From contig JAQXNX010000024.1 in the NCBI GenBank assembly GCA_029098225.1, positions 122,671 through 186,670 on the forward strand: a stretch of 64,000 nt of DNA, given 5' to 3'. Every line of letters starts with the position of its first letter. Position 1 is the stretch's first letter. Source of the stretch: Spirochaetales bacterium. Its GTDB lineage: Bacteria; Spirochaetota; Spirochaetia; Treponematales; Treponemataceae. The notes below the pieces were generated by a model that saw only the letters and a list, made by a program, of their open reading frames with translations, was not told the DNA's origin and did not search any database. The position numbers were made by a program, and so were the translations under genes. Below are positions 53,623 to 61,803 of this stretch, in pieces.

Positions 53623-54219
53623 ATGAAAAAATTTTTAGCAGCCTTTATCGTTCTTACAGGAATTGTTTCAACAGCACCTGCTGTTTCTCTGGCTGTCGGA
53701 GGAAGAGGTTTTCTTGGTGGAAATCTTCAGACAGATGATTCCGGATTAGACGGTTTTATGTGCGGTTTAGGTGCTTTTTTGAATCTTGATTTGATTGGTG
53801 GCTTTGGATTCCAGGGCGAAGTAAATTATGTAGCAAATCAAATTTCTACAGGAAGTAATTCTGTAACCTTTACACATTACGAGATTCTTGATTTTCCATT
53901 ATATGTCTGGTACAACTTAAAGCTCAATCCTATTGTTATAGGAGCCGGAGCGGGAATTAATTTCAGTAATTATCCTGGTTCAGAGGTAGAAGCAAAAGGA
54001 GCTTTTGCAAATGTAGGTTTAGCTGCAGGTGCAAATTTTAAGGTTTATGTTTCTGAGCATTTTGGAATTGTTCTGGGAGCAACAGGAGTTTTTGATTTCT
54101 TCCCGACTATTGTAAAAACAGAAAATGCAGAAAATAATTCTACAACCTTTACTTTTAATGGTTCTGATTACAGACGAAAATCCCTTTACGGTTCGTTAGG
54201 ATTAGAATATAGATTTTAG
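53623..54219 (+). CDS. Small outer-membrane beta-barrel-like protein
   Basis: 198 residues from the ATG at 53623, which follows GGAGG; the frame is open from 53584. A signal peptide is followed by a glycine-rich mature start (VGGRGFLGGNLQTDDSGLDGFMCGLGAFLNLDL). Alternating hydrophobic strands end in LEYRF with a terminal Phe, as in outer-membrane barrels. The size fits an eight-stranded barrel of the OmpX/OmpA-N type. Function unknown. It ends just before the TPP riboswitch of the thiamine operon. Confidence 0.75.
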   Translation: MKKFLAAFIVLTGIVSTAPAVSLAVGGRGFLGGNLQTDDSGLDGFMCGLGAFLNLDLIGGFGFQGEVNYVANQISTGSNSVTFTHYEILDFPLYVWYNLKLNPIVIGAGAGINFSNYPGSEVEAKGAFANVGLAAGANFKVYVSEHFGIVLGATGVFDFFPTIVKTENAENNSTTFTFNGSDYRRKSLYGSLGLEYRF

Positions 54220-54222
54220 TAT

Positions 54223-54314
54223 TATATGGGGTGGTTATTATCGAAAGTTTTTCGAGTTAGCCTGAGATTATACCCTTTGAACCTGATCCGGATAATGCCG
54301 GCGGAGGAAGATAT
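54223..54314 (+). promoter_or_regulatory. TPP riboswitch (THI element)
   Basis: All the hallmarks of the thiamine-pyrophosphate aptamer are present: GGGGTG (54228-54233), a P3 hairpin with arms TCGAAA/TTTCGA (54241-54255), CTGAGA (54262-54267), ACCTGATC (54281-54288), then GGATAATGCCGGCGGAGGAAG. The ribosome site GGAGG (54303-54307) lies inside the 3' part of the aptamer, and the closing P1 helix can pair ATAT (54224-54227) with ATAT (54311-54314), which overlaps the thiB start codon. Ligand binding should therefore block translation of thiB directly. No separate terminator is present. Confidence 0.96.
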
Positions 54315-55287
54315 GGAAAAAAAATCCTGCTTCTTTAAATTTTTTATCTTTTCATTGTTGGTTTGCTCTGTTTTGTGCAGCTGCAAAAAATCAGTTAATT
54401 CTGCAAGAAAAAATGAACTTGTAGTTTACACTTATGATTCGTTTAGCGGAGAATGGGGACCTGGTCCAGAAATTGCACGTCTTTTTAAAGAAAAGACTGG
54501 CATTACTGTAACTTACACAGACTGTGGCGATGGCGTTCAGATTCTTTCTAAAGCTATTCTTGAAAAAAATGCTCCATATGCAGATGTTCTTGTCGGCGTT
54601 GATAATAATCTTTATGAACGCGCAAGAGAGAGTGGTGTAATAGAAGTTTATAAGCCTTCAAATGCAAATGTAATTAAAGATAATCTTGTAGATTCTCTTG
54701 GCGGAAACTGGCTTTTAACTCCTTATGATTACAGTCCGTTTGCTATCATTTACAATTCATTGTCTGATATTGAACCTCCAGAATGCCTTGAAGATTTAAC
54801 AAAGGATATTTATAAGAAAAAATTAATTCTTATGGATCCCAGAACCAGCACTCCCGGTTTAGGTTTTGATACCTGGGTTCACGAAGTTTATGGCGACAAA
54901 TATGATGATTATATGGCAAGACTTACTCCTTCAATTCTTACTACAGCTCCTGGCTGGAGTGTAGGTTATGGAATGTTTACAGATGGTGAAGCTCCTCTTG
55001 TAATCAGTTATGTAACAAGTCCCGCTTACCATATCGAATATGGTGAAGGAGATCAGTTTAAAGCACTTGAGTTTACAGACGGTCATGTTATGCAGGTAGA
55101 AGGTGCTGGCCTTGTAAAGGGAGCTCCAAACGCCAGTGGTGCCAAAAAATTTATAGAATTCCTTATTAGTGAAGAAGCACAGAATATTATTCCGCTTACA
55201 CAGTGGATGTATCCTTCTAATAAAGATGTAAAGCTTCCTGATAGTTATTCAACTCTTATTAATCCAAAAATCATAAACAGTAAATAA
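54313..55287 (+). CDS. thiB: Thiamine-binding lipoprotein ThiB (TbpA)
   Basis: 324 residues from the ATG at 54313, placed right after the riboswitch; the frame is open from 54226 but that stretch is aptamer. Lipobox LCSC is near residue 24. Family pattern: LVVYTYDSFSGEWGPGPEIARLFKEKTGI, ADVLVGVDNNLYERA, TPYDYSPFAI and the TAPGWSVGYGMFTDGEAPLV segment of thiamine-binding proteins. It captures thiamine and/or TPP for the ThiPQ importer. The stop shares a base with the thiP start. Confidence 0.93.
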   Translation: MEKKSCFFKFFIFSLLVCSVLCSCKKSVNSARKNELVVYTYDSFSGEWGPGPEIARLFKEKTGITVTYTDCGDGVQILSKAILEKNAPYADVLVGVDNNLYERARESGVIEVYKPSNANVIKDNLVDSLGGNWLLTPYDYSPFAIIYNSLSDIEPPECLEDLTKDIYKKKLILMDPRTSTPGLGFDTWVHEVYGDKYDDYMARLTPSILTTAPGWSVGYGMFTDGEAPLVISYVTSPAYHIEYGEGDQFKALEFTDGHVMQVEGAGLVKGAPNASGAKKFIEFLISEEAQNIIPLTQWMYPSNKDVKLPDSYSTLINPKIINSK

Positions 55288-56672
55288 TGATTTTTAAGGC
55301 ATATTTTTACACTTTATTTACAGCACTTCTTTCTACAGCTCTTGCAGTTGTGGTTGGAAGTGTTGCTTCTTATTTTACCGCGCAAAGAAAATTCTGGGGA
55401 AGAAATTTGTTGCTTTCAACTTCGGCAATTCCTTTGTGCGTACCTCCTCTTGTAGTAGCTCTTGGTTATGTAAGTTTTTTTGGAGTGAATGGAAGCCTGA
55501 ATCAGTTTTTTCATTCCAATAAAGCATTTTTGTATACAACTGCCGGAGTTATAATTGCTCAGGGATTTTATAATTTTCCTTATGTTCTTGGAATTTTAAA
55601 TGACGCAATTGAGAATCTTCCAAAGGAACAGTCTGATGCAGCAAGGCTTTTAGGTGCGGGAAAAATCAGAGTATTTTTTACAATTACTTTACGCCAGCTT
55701 TCTGGAAGTATTGGTGCTGCCTGTCTTCCTGTCTTTTTATTCTGTTTCTTCAGTTTTATGATAATTCTTTTATTTTCGCCGGCGGGAAAATCTACTCTGG
55801 AGGTTGAACTTTATCATTCAATCAGAAATACGCTGGATATTTCTGCGGGAATAAAAATAGCATTGCTGGAAACTTTTACCGCTTTAGGAATTGTTTTTAT
55901 GTATGCGCTCATAATTAAAAAGAATCAGGCTCCATCAGGAATAACATTTATAAAAGAAAAGAAATCACTCGGGCGCTCTGATGCTTTTACCTTTGTTCCT
56001 GTAATTTTATTAATTCTTTTATTTTTTATTTGTCCTCTGTTCTGTATTTTTACTTCGGGATTTAAATCGTTTGCGTTACTTGTTAAAATAAAATCTTTCT
56101 GGAATGCGTTTTTTACTTCTATATGGATAGGCTTGCTGACAGGTTTTTTCTGTACTCTGCTTGGCTTTTTATATTCTATTAATGTACGGCTCTTTAAAAA
56201 GCAGCAAAATGTTTTATTACAGACCATTCCATTTATTTCTATGGCAATTTCTTCTGTTTTGATTTCCTGGATTGCTTCGGTAACCTTCCGGTCAAATAAT
56301 CCTCTTGTGCTTGTTTTGCTACAGGTTATTTTATACTGGCCGCTTGCTTTTCGTCAGATTCAATCAGGAATTAATCAGATTTCTTTAGAAACTCAAATGG
56401 CTGCAGCTATGCTTTCTAAAAATATTTTTAACAGTGTTTTTAGAGTTTATATTCCTTCGGTAAAAAAATATCTTTTATCTTCTTTTGGATTTTGCTTTGC
56501 TGTAAGTCTTGGCGATGCTACAATGCCCTTAATTCTTTCTATTAAAAATTTTAATACTCTTGCGTTATATACATACAGGCTTGCCGGAAGTTATAAATTT
56601 TCTGCAGCCTGTGCCTGCGGTGCAATTATTGCAGTTTTGAGCGCACTGATTTTCAGGGGGGTAAAAAAATGA
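55287..56672 (+). CDS. thiP: Thiamine ABC transporter permease ThiP
   Basis: 461 residues, a fused double permease with about twelve helices. Each half has an EAA-type loop, EQSDAARLLGAGKIRVFFTITLRQLSG in the first and ETQMAAAMLSKNIFNSVFRVYIPS in the second. A hydrophilic linker (~210-230) separates the halves. It is shorter than the ~530-residue enterobacterial ThiP. The start overlaps the thiB stop, and the stop overlaps the thiQ start (ATGA). It forms the cytoplasmic-membrane channel for thiamine. Confidence 0.9.
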   Translation: MIFKAYFYTLFTALLSTALAVVVGSVASYFTAQRKFWGRNLLLSTSAIPLCVPPLVVALGYVSFFGVNGSLNQFFHSNKAFLYTTAGVIIAQGFYNFPYVLGILNDAIENLPKEQSDAARLLGAGKIRVFFTITLRQLSGSIGAACLPVFLFCFFSFMIILLFSPAGKSTLEVELYHSIRNTLDISAGIKIALLETFTALGIVFMYALIIKKNQAPSGITFIKEKKSLGRSDAFTFVPVILLILLFFICPLFCIFTSGFKSFALLVKIKSFWNAFFTSIWIGLLTGFFCTLLGFLYSINVRLFKKQQNVLLQTIPFISMAISSVLISWIASVTFRSNNPLVLVLLQVILYWPLAFRQIQSGINQISLETQMAAAMLSKNIFNSVFRVYIPSVKKYLLSSFGFCFAVSLGDATMPLILSIKNFNTLALYTYRLAGSYKFSAACACGAIIAVLSALIFRGVKK

Positions 56673-57295
56673 GTTATTTTTCTGTTAAAAATCTTCATAA
56701 ACAATGGCCTTCTGCAAATGTAAAATTTAATTATGAATGTAATAAAGGCGAAATGACCTGCATTCTTGGACCAAGCGGTTCCGGAAAATCTACAATATTA
56801 AATATAATTGCAGGATTAGAAAAAAATGATGACAATTCTCTGGAGATTGTTCTTGATGATTTACGTATAGAAAATCTTGCGCCTCAAAAGAGGGGAGTAG
56901 GAATGGTTTTTCAAAGCGGCGCACTTTTTAATCATCTGAACGTATGTGATAATGTAGCTTACGGATTAATTTCCAATGGAATAAAAAAGTCACAGGCCAG
57001 AGAAGAGGCTTGTGAGTATATAAAAAATTTTAATCTTCAGGGACTTGAAAATCGTATGCCGCAAACCTTGAGCGGCGGAGAAAAGCAAAGAGTTGCTCTT
57101 GCAAGAACTCTTATTACTCAGCCAAAGCTCGTGCTTTTAGATGAACCCTTGTCTGCACTTGATGCTGAACTGAGACATCGCCTTGCTAATCAAATTCGCG
57201 AATGGCAGAAAAAAATCGGCTTTACTGCAATTATGGTTACGCATGATGAAAGCGAGGCTCAATACATTGCAGATAAAATTGTGAGAATCTGCTAG
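56669..57295 (+). CDS. thiQ: Thiamine ABC transporter ATPase ThiQ
   Basis: 208 residues, a minimal ABC ATPase without C-terminal regulatory domain. Walker A GPSGSGKST (~33-41), Q-loop MVFQSGALF, signature LSGGEKQRVALARTL, Walker B LVLLDEPLSALD, switch His MVTHDESEA. It is the last gene of thiBPQ; a hairpin and T-run follow at once. ATP hydrolysis drives thiamine uptake, and expression should follow the riboswitch through translational coupling. Confidence 0.93.
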   Translation: MSYFSVKNLHKQWPSANVKFNYECNKGEMTCILGPSGSGKSTILNIIAGLEKNDDNSLEIVLDDLRIENLAPQKRGVGMVFQSGALFNHLNVCDNVAYGLISNGIKKSQAREEACEYIKNFNLQGLENRMPQTLSGGEKQRVALARTLITQPKLVLLDEPLSALDAELRHRLANQIREWQKKIGFTAIMVTHDESEAQYIADKIVRIC

Positions 57296-57330
57296 AATTG
57301 CCTTTGTCCTGTTTTTCAAGCAATTTTTTA
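57295..57330 (+). terminator. Terminator of the thiBPQ operon
   Basis: ATTGCCTT (57297-57304) can pair with AAGCAAT (57318-57324), with one bulge, followed by a T-run (57324-57329). It begins just past the thiQ stop and touches the end of the convergent regulator gene. Confidence 0.5.
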
Positions 57331-57633
57331 TAAACTTTCTAAAAATTTAATCAAAGATTCCTGCTGTTGTAAAGAAAGCCTGTTAAAATAGTTAAAAAGT
57401 TTTTTTTCTTTCTCAGTAATTACAGTTTGTTCATCCTCTTTTTCAAGAAAAAACTGAGAAAGCGAAATATTAAACGCAGAGCAGATTTTTTCTAATGATG
57501 GAATTGTCGGCAATGTTTTTGTTCTGAACCAGGCAGAAATTGTGGATTGAGTAAGTCCTGATTTTTCTGAAAGCTGGTATTCTGTCCAGCCCCTCTCTAA
57601 TCGTAGAGTTCGTATTCTTTCCAAAACGTTCAT
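57328..57633 (-). CDS. XRE-family helix-turn-helix regulator
   Basis: 101 residues. Residues 3-58 are a Cro/C1-type HTH (VLERIRTLRLERGWTEYQLSEKSGLTQSTISAWFRTKTLPTIPSLEKICSAFNISL in outline). The remaining ~40 residues are acidic and helical, probably for dimerisation (EKEDEQTVITEKEKKLFNYFNRL). It is transcribed divergently from the operon at 57768. A TACGTA palindrome lies between the two, overlapping both -35 regions, so autoregulation and control of that operon are likely. No phage genes surround it. Confidence 0.85.
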   Translation of the reverse strand: MNVLERIRTLRLERGWTEYQLSEKSGLTQSTISAWFRTKTLPTIPSLEKICSAFNISLSQFFLEKEDEQTVITEKEKKLFNYFNRLSLQQQESLIKFLESL

Positions 57634-57700
57634 AAAAAAATTATTTTATTATTACTTCATTTTTTCGTTGCAAAATAATATGTATAACTGTAAAATATAC

Positions 57701-57740
57701 TACGTAAATACGTATAATTTCTTTCGGATTTGCATATAAT
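57701..57740. promoter_or_regulatory. Divergent promoter region with TACGTA-AA-TACGTA operator
   Basis: The palindrome TACGTAAATACGTA spans 57701-57714. A TATAAT (57735-57740) faces the 56-residue gene; the operator falls on its -35 position. On the minus strand TATTAT (57675-57680) faces the regulator gene and again places its -35 on the palindrome. This geometry suits an autoregulated repressor. Confidence 0.55.
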
Positions 57741-57767
57741 ATTATTAAAAAAAATGGAGAAATTAAA

Positions 57768-57938
57768 ATGGCTCGCTTTCAAATTACTTTTCAAAAAATT
57801 CAGAATGGTAAAATTGTTTCTACTGCTGGTACAAGTGTAGAAGCATCTTCTATTTCAGAAGCAAAAAATAAGTTTAATGCAAATCATCCTCCTTCAAACA
57901 GTTATAAATACAAGATCGTTGCCTGCGTAAAGCGTTAG
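57768..57938 (+). CDS. Small 56-residue protein, first gene of the SHOCT operon
   Basis: ATG at 57768 follows GGAGAA; the stop TAG is at 57936. The protein is basic at both ends (start MARFQITFQKIQNGKIV, end CVKR) with a Ser/Ala/Asn-rich middle and aromatic-lysine repeats (SYKYKIVACV). It looks like a compact beta-alpha-beta domain. No family was recognised. Its clear ribosome site, promoter and colinear neighbours support a real gene. It lies 33 bases ahead of the membrane-protein gene. Confidence 0.65.
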   Translation: MARFQITFQKIQNGKIVSTAGTSVEASSISEAKNKFNANHPPSNSYKYKIVACVKR

Positions 57939-57971
57939 CGCTAACTTTAAAATAACCTTTTGGAGTACAAA

Positions 57972-58268
57972 ATGAATATCTTAGTCACGATTATTTTGGG
58001 AATTGGACTTGCATTTGGAACTGCACAACTTAAAAAGTTCAGGCAGTCGGTGCAGGGTGAAATTTTCTGTATTGCAATGTATATAATAATAGCTTTGCAA
58101 TGTATTTGGAATCACACTATTAGAATTTTCAGCAGTAATGCTATTGTTTCTGTGATTATAATGCTTATTCTGCCTTTTGTAATTTTTTTCCTTTATACAA
58201 TTATAAGTACTTTTATAAAATCAAAGAAAAATGAGATAAGCAAGAAAGATGAAAAGGAGGAAAAGTAA
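57972..58268 (+). CDS. Small membrane protein, second gene of the SHOCT operon
   Basis: 98 residues from the ATG at 57972, with GGAG eight bases upstream; a TTG at 57960 is the only alternative. Three hydrophobic segments (~3-20, ~34-52, ~58-82) and a Lys/Glu-rich C-terminal tail (KSKKNEISKKDEKEEK). No family was recognised. It ends immediately before the SHOCT gene (zero spacing), whose ribosome site AGGAGG lies within its last codons. It is likely a membrane partner of that protein. Confidence 0.65.
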   Translation: MNILVTIILGIGLAFGTAQLKKFRQSVQGEIFCIAMYIIIALQCIWNHTIRIFSSNAIVSVIIMLILPFVIFFLYTIISTFIKSKKNEISKKDEKEEK

Positions 58269-59336
58269 ATGTACTTTTCAGATATAGTAGGGCAGCTTGA
58301 AGGTGGAACCTGGAAAATCAATGAAAAAAATCAGAATATTTATGAGATTATACAATTTCCTCTTAAAATAGAATTCTTTACGGAAAGAGCAAAAATCAGT
58401 TGTAATAAGAATGAATTCGATGTTTGTTATTCAGATTTTGCTGATTTTTCATTTACCGATTTCACTAAAAAGAATGAAGACGGTACAAGCGTTCCTATGT
58501 CTAAGCTTTTGTTTAAAGGAACTGAGCTTTTTGTGTATAAAGATGAAAAAATGCAGACTTTTAAGAAGCTTGTAAATCAATTAAATGAATTATTTGATGA
58601 TAATTTCGAGTGTACTCCTAAGGCTCAGGTTGGTCATTTGATTGAAGAGTTTGCATTGAATGAGAATCCAGGTTTTAATCCTGCTCTATATAAGCTTCTT
58701 TTGATGTATCGAAAACGAATGGAAGTTGCTTGCAATAATGGTTTTTTGCAGGAAAATTCAAGAATAATTACATTGCTGGAAGCAGATAGTGGAAAGCTTT
58801 CTGAAAACTTTGGTGAAACTATAAAAAAAGGTTTTATGTCTGGATTGAAGGGAGGACTTTCAGGTCTTATTACTAAAGGAATTGATATAGCAAAAGCTTC
58901 CGGAACTCGTGTTGTAAAAGGTTTTGTGAATGATGTAACAGATACCAAAGCATTTTTACTTCTTACCGATAAGAATGTAATTTTTTCAAAACAGGAAGAA
59001 ACAAAAGATTTTGACTTTGATGATGCACAGGATATTTTTGAAGCACGACAGGATGAAACTCTTGCCGGCGTTGTAGATATCTTTGATGATTGTGAAAATT
59101 TGATTGTAAATAATGTCGCTCAAACACAATGGAATGTTTTCAAAACTAATTTGCGAAAGATAAAAAAGGAAGAGAATCAATTGGCTATAGAAGATTCTTC
59201 TTCTGTATCTGATGAAGACGATGAATTTGCAGAAGCTGAAAAGAAAATTACGAAACTTAAGAAAATGCTTGATGCAGGATTGATTACGCAACAAGATTTT
59301 GATGCTAAGAAAGCAGACATATTGGCTTCGTTATAA
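58269..59336 (+). CDS. PH-like/SHOCT-domain protein of unknown function
   Basis: 355 residues, with a strong AGGAGG ribosome site. Residues ~1-110 and ~225-295 look like two bacterial PH/GRAM-type beta domains (YEIIQFPLKIEFFTERAKISC; KAFLLLTDKNVIFSKQEE). Between them is a glycine-rich amphipathic stretch (IKKGFMSGLKGGLSGLITKGI) that could touch membrane. The last ~35 residues are a SHOCT domain (ITKLKKMLDAGLITQQDFDAKKADIL), a short oligomerisation motif. No enzymatic site is visible. The operon context points to a membrane-associated assembly under XRE control. Confidence 0.7.
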   Translation: MYFSDIVGQLEGGTWKINEKNQNIYEIIQFPLKIEFFTERAKISCNKNEFDVCYSDFADFSFTDFTKKNEDGTSVPMSKLLFKGTELFVYKDEKMQTFKKLVNQLNELFDDNFECTPKAQVGHLIEEFALNENPGFNPALYKLLLMYRKRMEVACNNGFLQENSRIITLLEADSGKLSENFGETIKKGFMSGLKGGLSGLITKGIDIAKASGTRVVKGFVNDVTDTKAFLLLTDKNVIFSKQEETKDFDFDDAQDIFEARQDETLAGVVDIFDDCENLIVNNVAQTQWNVFKTNLRKIKKEENQLAIEDSSSVSDEDDEFAEAEKKITKLKKMLDAGLITQQDFDAKKADILASL

Positions 59337-59366
59337 TATTTTTATGTTTCAAAAAACTGTAGGTTA

Positions 59367-59384
59367 GGGGGACTCGTTTCCCCC
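59367..59384. terminator. G/C hairpin between convergent SHOCT and argB genes
   Basis: GGGGGA (59367-59372) and TCCCCC (59379-59384) around a six-base loop. There is no clear T-run, so it may only be a transcript-end structure. A very similar hairpin lies on the other side of argB (60411-60425). Confidence 0.4.
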
Positions 59385-59390
59385 CATGCC

Positions 59391-60257
59391 TTAGTAAATC
59401 ATTGTTCCAATACCTCTATCGCTGAACATTTCAATCAAGAGAGAATGTGGAACGCGGCCGTCGATAATATGTGTGCGTGGAACTCCGCCTTTAAGCGCTG
59501 TTTCGCAGCAGTCAATTTTTGGAATCATTCCGCCGCCAATAACGCCGGTTGCTTTAAGTGAACCAATAGCAGTGCGTTCAATTCTCTTAATCAGAGTGCT
59601 CGGGTCATCAACGTTGCGAAGAATTCCTGCAACATTTGTAAGCTGAACAAACTTTTCTGCGTGAAGGGCGACTGCTATTTTTGCAGCTGCTGTATCAGCA
59701 TTGATGTTGTAGCGTGCGTAATCATCCTGTTCACCAAGAGCAACAGTTGAAACAACAGGAATAAAGCCTTCATCAAGAAGAGAATTAAGTATCTCGGGGT
59801 GAACTTCAGTTACTTCACCAACAAAGCCAAGGTCTTTTTCAGTTTTTACAGCGCGGAGAAGACCAGAGTCTACACCAGAGAGACCAACAGCCTTGCCACC
59901 CTTCTGCAAAAGAATGCCAACAATATCCTTGTTCAGCTTACCGGTCAAAACCATCTGAACAATTTCCATAGTCTCTTCGTCTGTGTAGCGAAGGCCGTCA
60001 ATAAACTTGCTTTCCTTTCCAACGCGTTCAAGCATGTGATTGATTTCCGGTCCTCCGCCATGAACAAGCACAACCTTAATTCCAATAGTACTAAGAAGAA
60101 CAATGTCTTCCATTACAGCCTGCTTGAGCTCTTCGTTGAGCATAGCGTTTCCGCCGTATTTTACAACTACGACTTTACCGCACCACTGTTTAAAATATGG
60201 CAGGGCCTGAACCAAAACTTCAGACCACTGTTCTGTAGTTAATTCTTCGTTATTCAT
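59391..60257 (-). CDS. argB: Acetylglutamate kinase ArgB
   Basis: 288 residues from the ATG at 60257, chosen for AGAGGA six bases upstream; the frame extends to 60275. Amino-acid-kinase family motifs: VVVKYGGNAM near residue 32, VLVHGGGPEIN (~70-80), NINADTAAAKIA and the C-terminal GGVPRTHIIDGRV. It phosphorylates N-acetylglutamate, the second step of arginine synthesis, using the product of ArgJ encoded just upstream on the same strand. The gap to argJ (~195 bases) is filled with palindromes. Codon use is richer in G and C than in flanking genes. Confidence 0.96.
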   Translation of the reverse strand: MNNEELTTEQWSEVLVQALPYFKQWCGKVVVVKYGGNAMLNEELKQAVMEDIVLLSTIGIKVVLVHGGGPEINHMLERVGKESKFIDGLRYTDEETMEIVQMVLTGKLNKDIVGILLQKGGKAVGLSGVDSGLLRAVKTEKDLGFVGEVTEVHPEILNSLLDEGFIPVVSTVALGEQDDYARYNINADTAAAKIAVALHAEKFVQLTNVAGILRNVDDPSTLIKRIERTAIGSLKATGVIGGGMIPKIDCCETALKGGVPRTHIIDGRVPHSLLIEMFSDRGIGTMIY

Positions 60258-60290
60258 ATTGATTCCTCTTTTCATAAAACGGGGCGTTGC

Positions 60291-60425
60291 GGGGTGTCCC
60301 CTAGGAGAGAGGGACAGTCAGGCATAGCCTGCCCGTGCGCATTTTGGTGGAAAATCCTAAAACGACCCGCTGCCGCAGCTCGTTTTTTAACGGATTTCCG
60401 ATAAGAGCGGGGGGAGACTTTCCCC
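60291..60425. repeat. Array of intergenic palindromes between argJ and argB
   Basis: In order: GGGG-TGT-CCCC (60291-60301) overlapping TGTCCC/GGGACA (60295-60316); AGGC/GCCT (60320-60330); a longer nested structure with GGAAAATCC (60349-60357) and AAAACGA (60359-60365) facing TCGTTTT (60380-60386) and GGATTTCC (60392-60399), with GCTGC-C-GCAGC as apex (60369-60379); and GGGGA/TCCCC (60411-60425). The region is much more G+C-rich than typical gaps here and looks like an assembly of interspersed repeat units. Confidence 0.75.
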
Positions 60426-60452
60426 TCCTTACTATTCCCTATTTACTATTTC

Positions 60453-61733
60453 CTAAGTTCTATAGTCTCCATTGATTTTAACGTAATCATATGTGAGGTC
60501 GCAGCCCCAGGCAGTTCCTTCGGCATTTCCGTCCTGGCACTGAACAAGGATTTCAACAGCCTCGCGGTCCATGATTTTCTTTGCAAGGTCTTCGTCAAAG
60601 TCTGCAGGAACTCCGTCCTTATAAACCTGAACCGACTCCTCTCCATGAACCTCAAAATCGTCATAATTCTCAAAATAACGTTTTGCGTTTGGCTTGCTTG
60701 TAAACCAGATGCTTGTCTTATCCGGATCAAAAGGAATTCCGCTGTAGCCCATAGCGCAGAGGAAGCGGCCAAAGTTAGCATCACTTCCAAACATTGCAGC
60801 CTTAACCAGACTTGAACAGATGATTTCCTTAGCAAGACCGCGGGCCGCTTCAACGCTGCTGGCCCCGCGAACATTACATTCAACGAGGCGTGTAGCGCCT
60901 TCGCCGTCGGCAGCAATTTTCTTTGCCATAACAGTGTTCATTTTGTTGAGGGCAGCGAGGAAAGCATCGTAGTCTGCACCGGCCGCAGTGATTTCTGCAT
61001 TGCCGGCCTTTCCGTTTGCAAGAATACAAAGAGAGTCGTTGGTAGAAGTATCGCCGTCTACACTTACGCAGTTATAAGTTCCAAGAATAGATTCGTGCAG
61101 AGCCTTGTTCAGCATTTCGCTCGAGATAGCACAGTCTGTTGTGATTACAGAAAGCATAGTTCCCATGTTAATGTGAATCATGCCTGAGCCCTTGCACATA
61201 GTTCCCATACGGCAGAGCTTTCCGCCCACAGTAAACTCAACAGCGCACTCCTTAAACTGAGTGTCGGTAGTCATGATTGCGATGCGGGCTTCTTTATTGC
61301 CGTCGCGCGAAAGTCCCTTAGCGAGGGCCTCAGCGTTGTTTTCAACTTTAGTTACATCCAGCTGGGCACCGATAACGCCGGTCGAGTAAACAATCACGTC
61401 CTCAGCCTTAATGCCAAGCTGGCCGGCCGCAGCCTTAGCCATACGCAGGGCATTCTCAGCCCCCTGAGCGCCTGTACAGCAGTTTGCGTTTCCCGAAATT
61501 GCAATGAGGGCCTGAGCGCGGCCGTCGGCAAGATGCTTCTGAGTGAGCTTTACGCTCTCGGCCTTTACGCGGTTCTGGGTAAAAACACCGGCCGCATTAC
61601 AAGGCACGTCTGAATATACAAGAGCTGTGTCGTTCTTAGTTCTGCTGGCCTTAATGTGGCAGAGCATTCCGTTTGCGGTGAAGCCCAGAGGAGCACAAAC
61701 ACCGCCGTCTATAAACTTAATATCATTTTGCAT
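60453..61733 (-). CDS. argJ: Bifunctional glutamate N-acetyltransferase / amino-acid acetyltransferase ArgJ
   Basis: 426 residues. It transfers acetyl from N-acetylornithine to glutamate and may also use acetyl-CoA, making N-acetylglutamate for ArgB. Family motifs: MCKGSGMIHINMGTMLSVITTD, where the Thr of GTML is the self-cleavage nucleophile that splits the chain into alpha and beta, then DGEGATRLVE and FGSDANFGRFLCAMGYSG. The C-terminus WGCDLTYDYVKINGDYRT is typical. Codons are strikingly G+C-rich (GCC, GGC, CTG, AAG frequent) compared with the A/T-rich genes elsewhere. It has its own promoter. Confidence 0.96.
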   Translation of the reverse strand: MQNDIKFIDGGVCAPLGFTANGMLCHIKASRTKNDTALVYSDVPCNAAGVFTQNRVKAESVKLTQKHLADGRAQALIAISGNANCCTGAQGAENALRMAKAAAGQLGIKAEDVIVYSTGVIGAQLDVTKVENNAEALAKGLSRDGNKEARIAIMTTDTQFKECAVEFTVGGKLCRMGTMCKGSGMIHINMGTMLSVITTDCAISSEMLNKALHESILGTYNCVSVDGDTSTNDSLCILANGKAGNAEITAAGADYDAFLAALNKMNTVMAKKIAADGEGATRLVECNVRGASSVEAARGLAKEIICSSLVKAAMFGSDANFGRFLCAMGYSGIPFDPDKTSIWFTSKPNAKRYFENYDDFEVHGEESVQVYKDGVPADFDEDLAKKIMDREAVEILVQCQDGNAEGTAWGCDLTYDYVKINGDYRT

Positions 61734-61785
61734 AAATATTCATTCCTTTTGTATATTTATACCATATTTTTACTATGAGATTCAA
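61729..61785 (-). promoter_or_regulatory. argJ promoter with possible ARG-box-like sequence at the start codon
   Basis: On the minus strand: TTGAAT (61780-61785), an 18-base spacer and TATAAA (61756-61761), about 23 bases before the ATG. Overlapping the start codon is TGAATATTTATGCA (61729-61742), which is close to the TGAAT...ATTCA pattern of arginine-repressor boxes but imperfect in the second half. No argR gene is in the window. Confidence 0.5.
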
Positions 61786-61803
61786 GTGATTCTTTGGGCG
61801 TGC

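Noticed and set aside
54226..54312. N-terminal extension of ThiB from the ATG at 54226
   Set aside because: That stretch is the TPP aptamer. The ATG at 54313 has the ribosome site and gives a proper lipoprotein signal.
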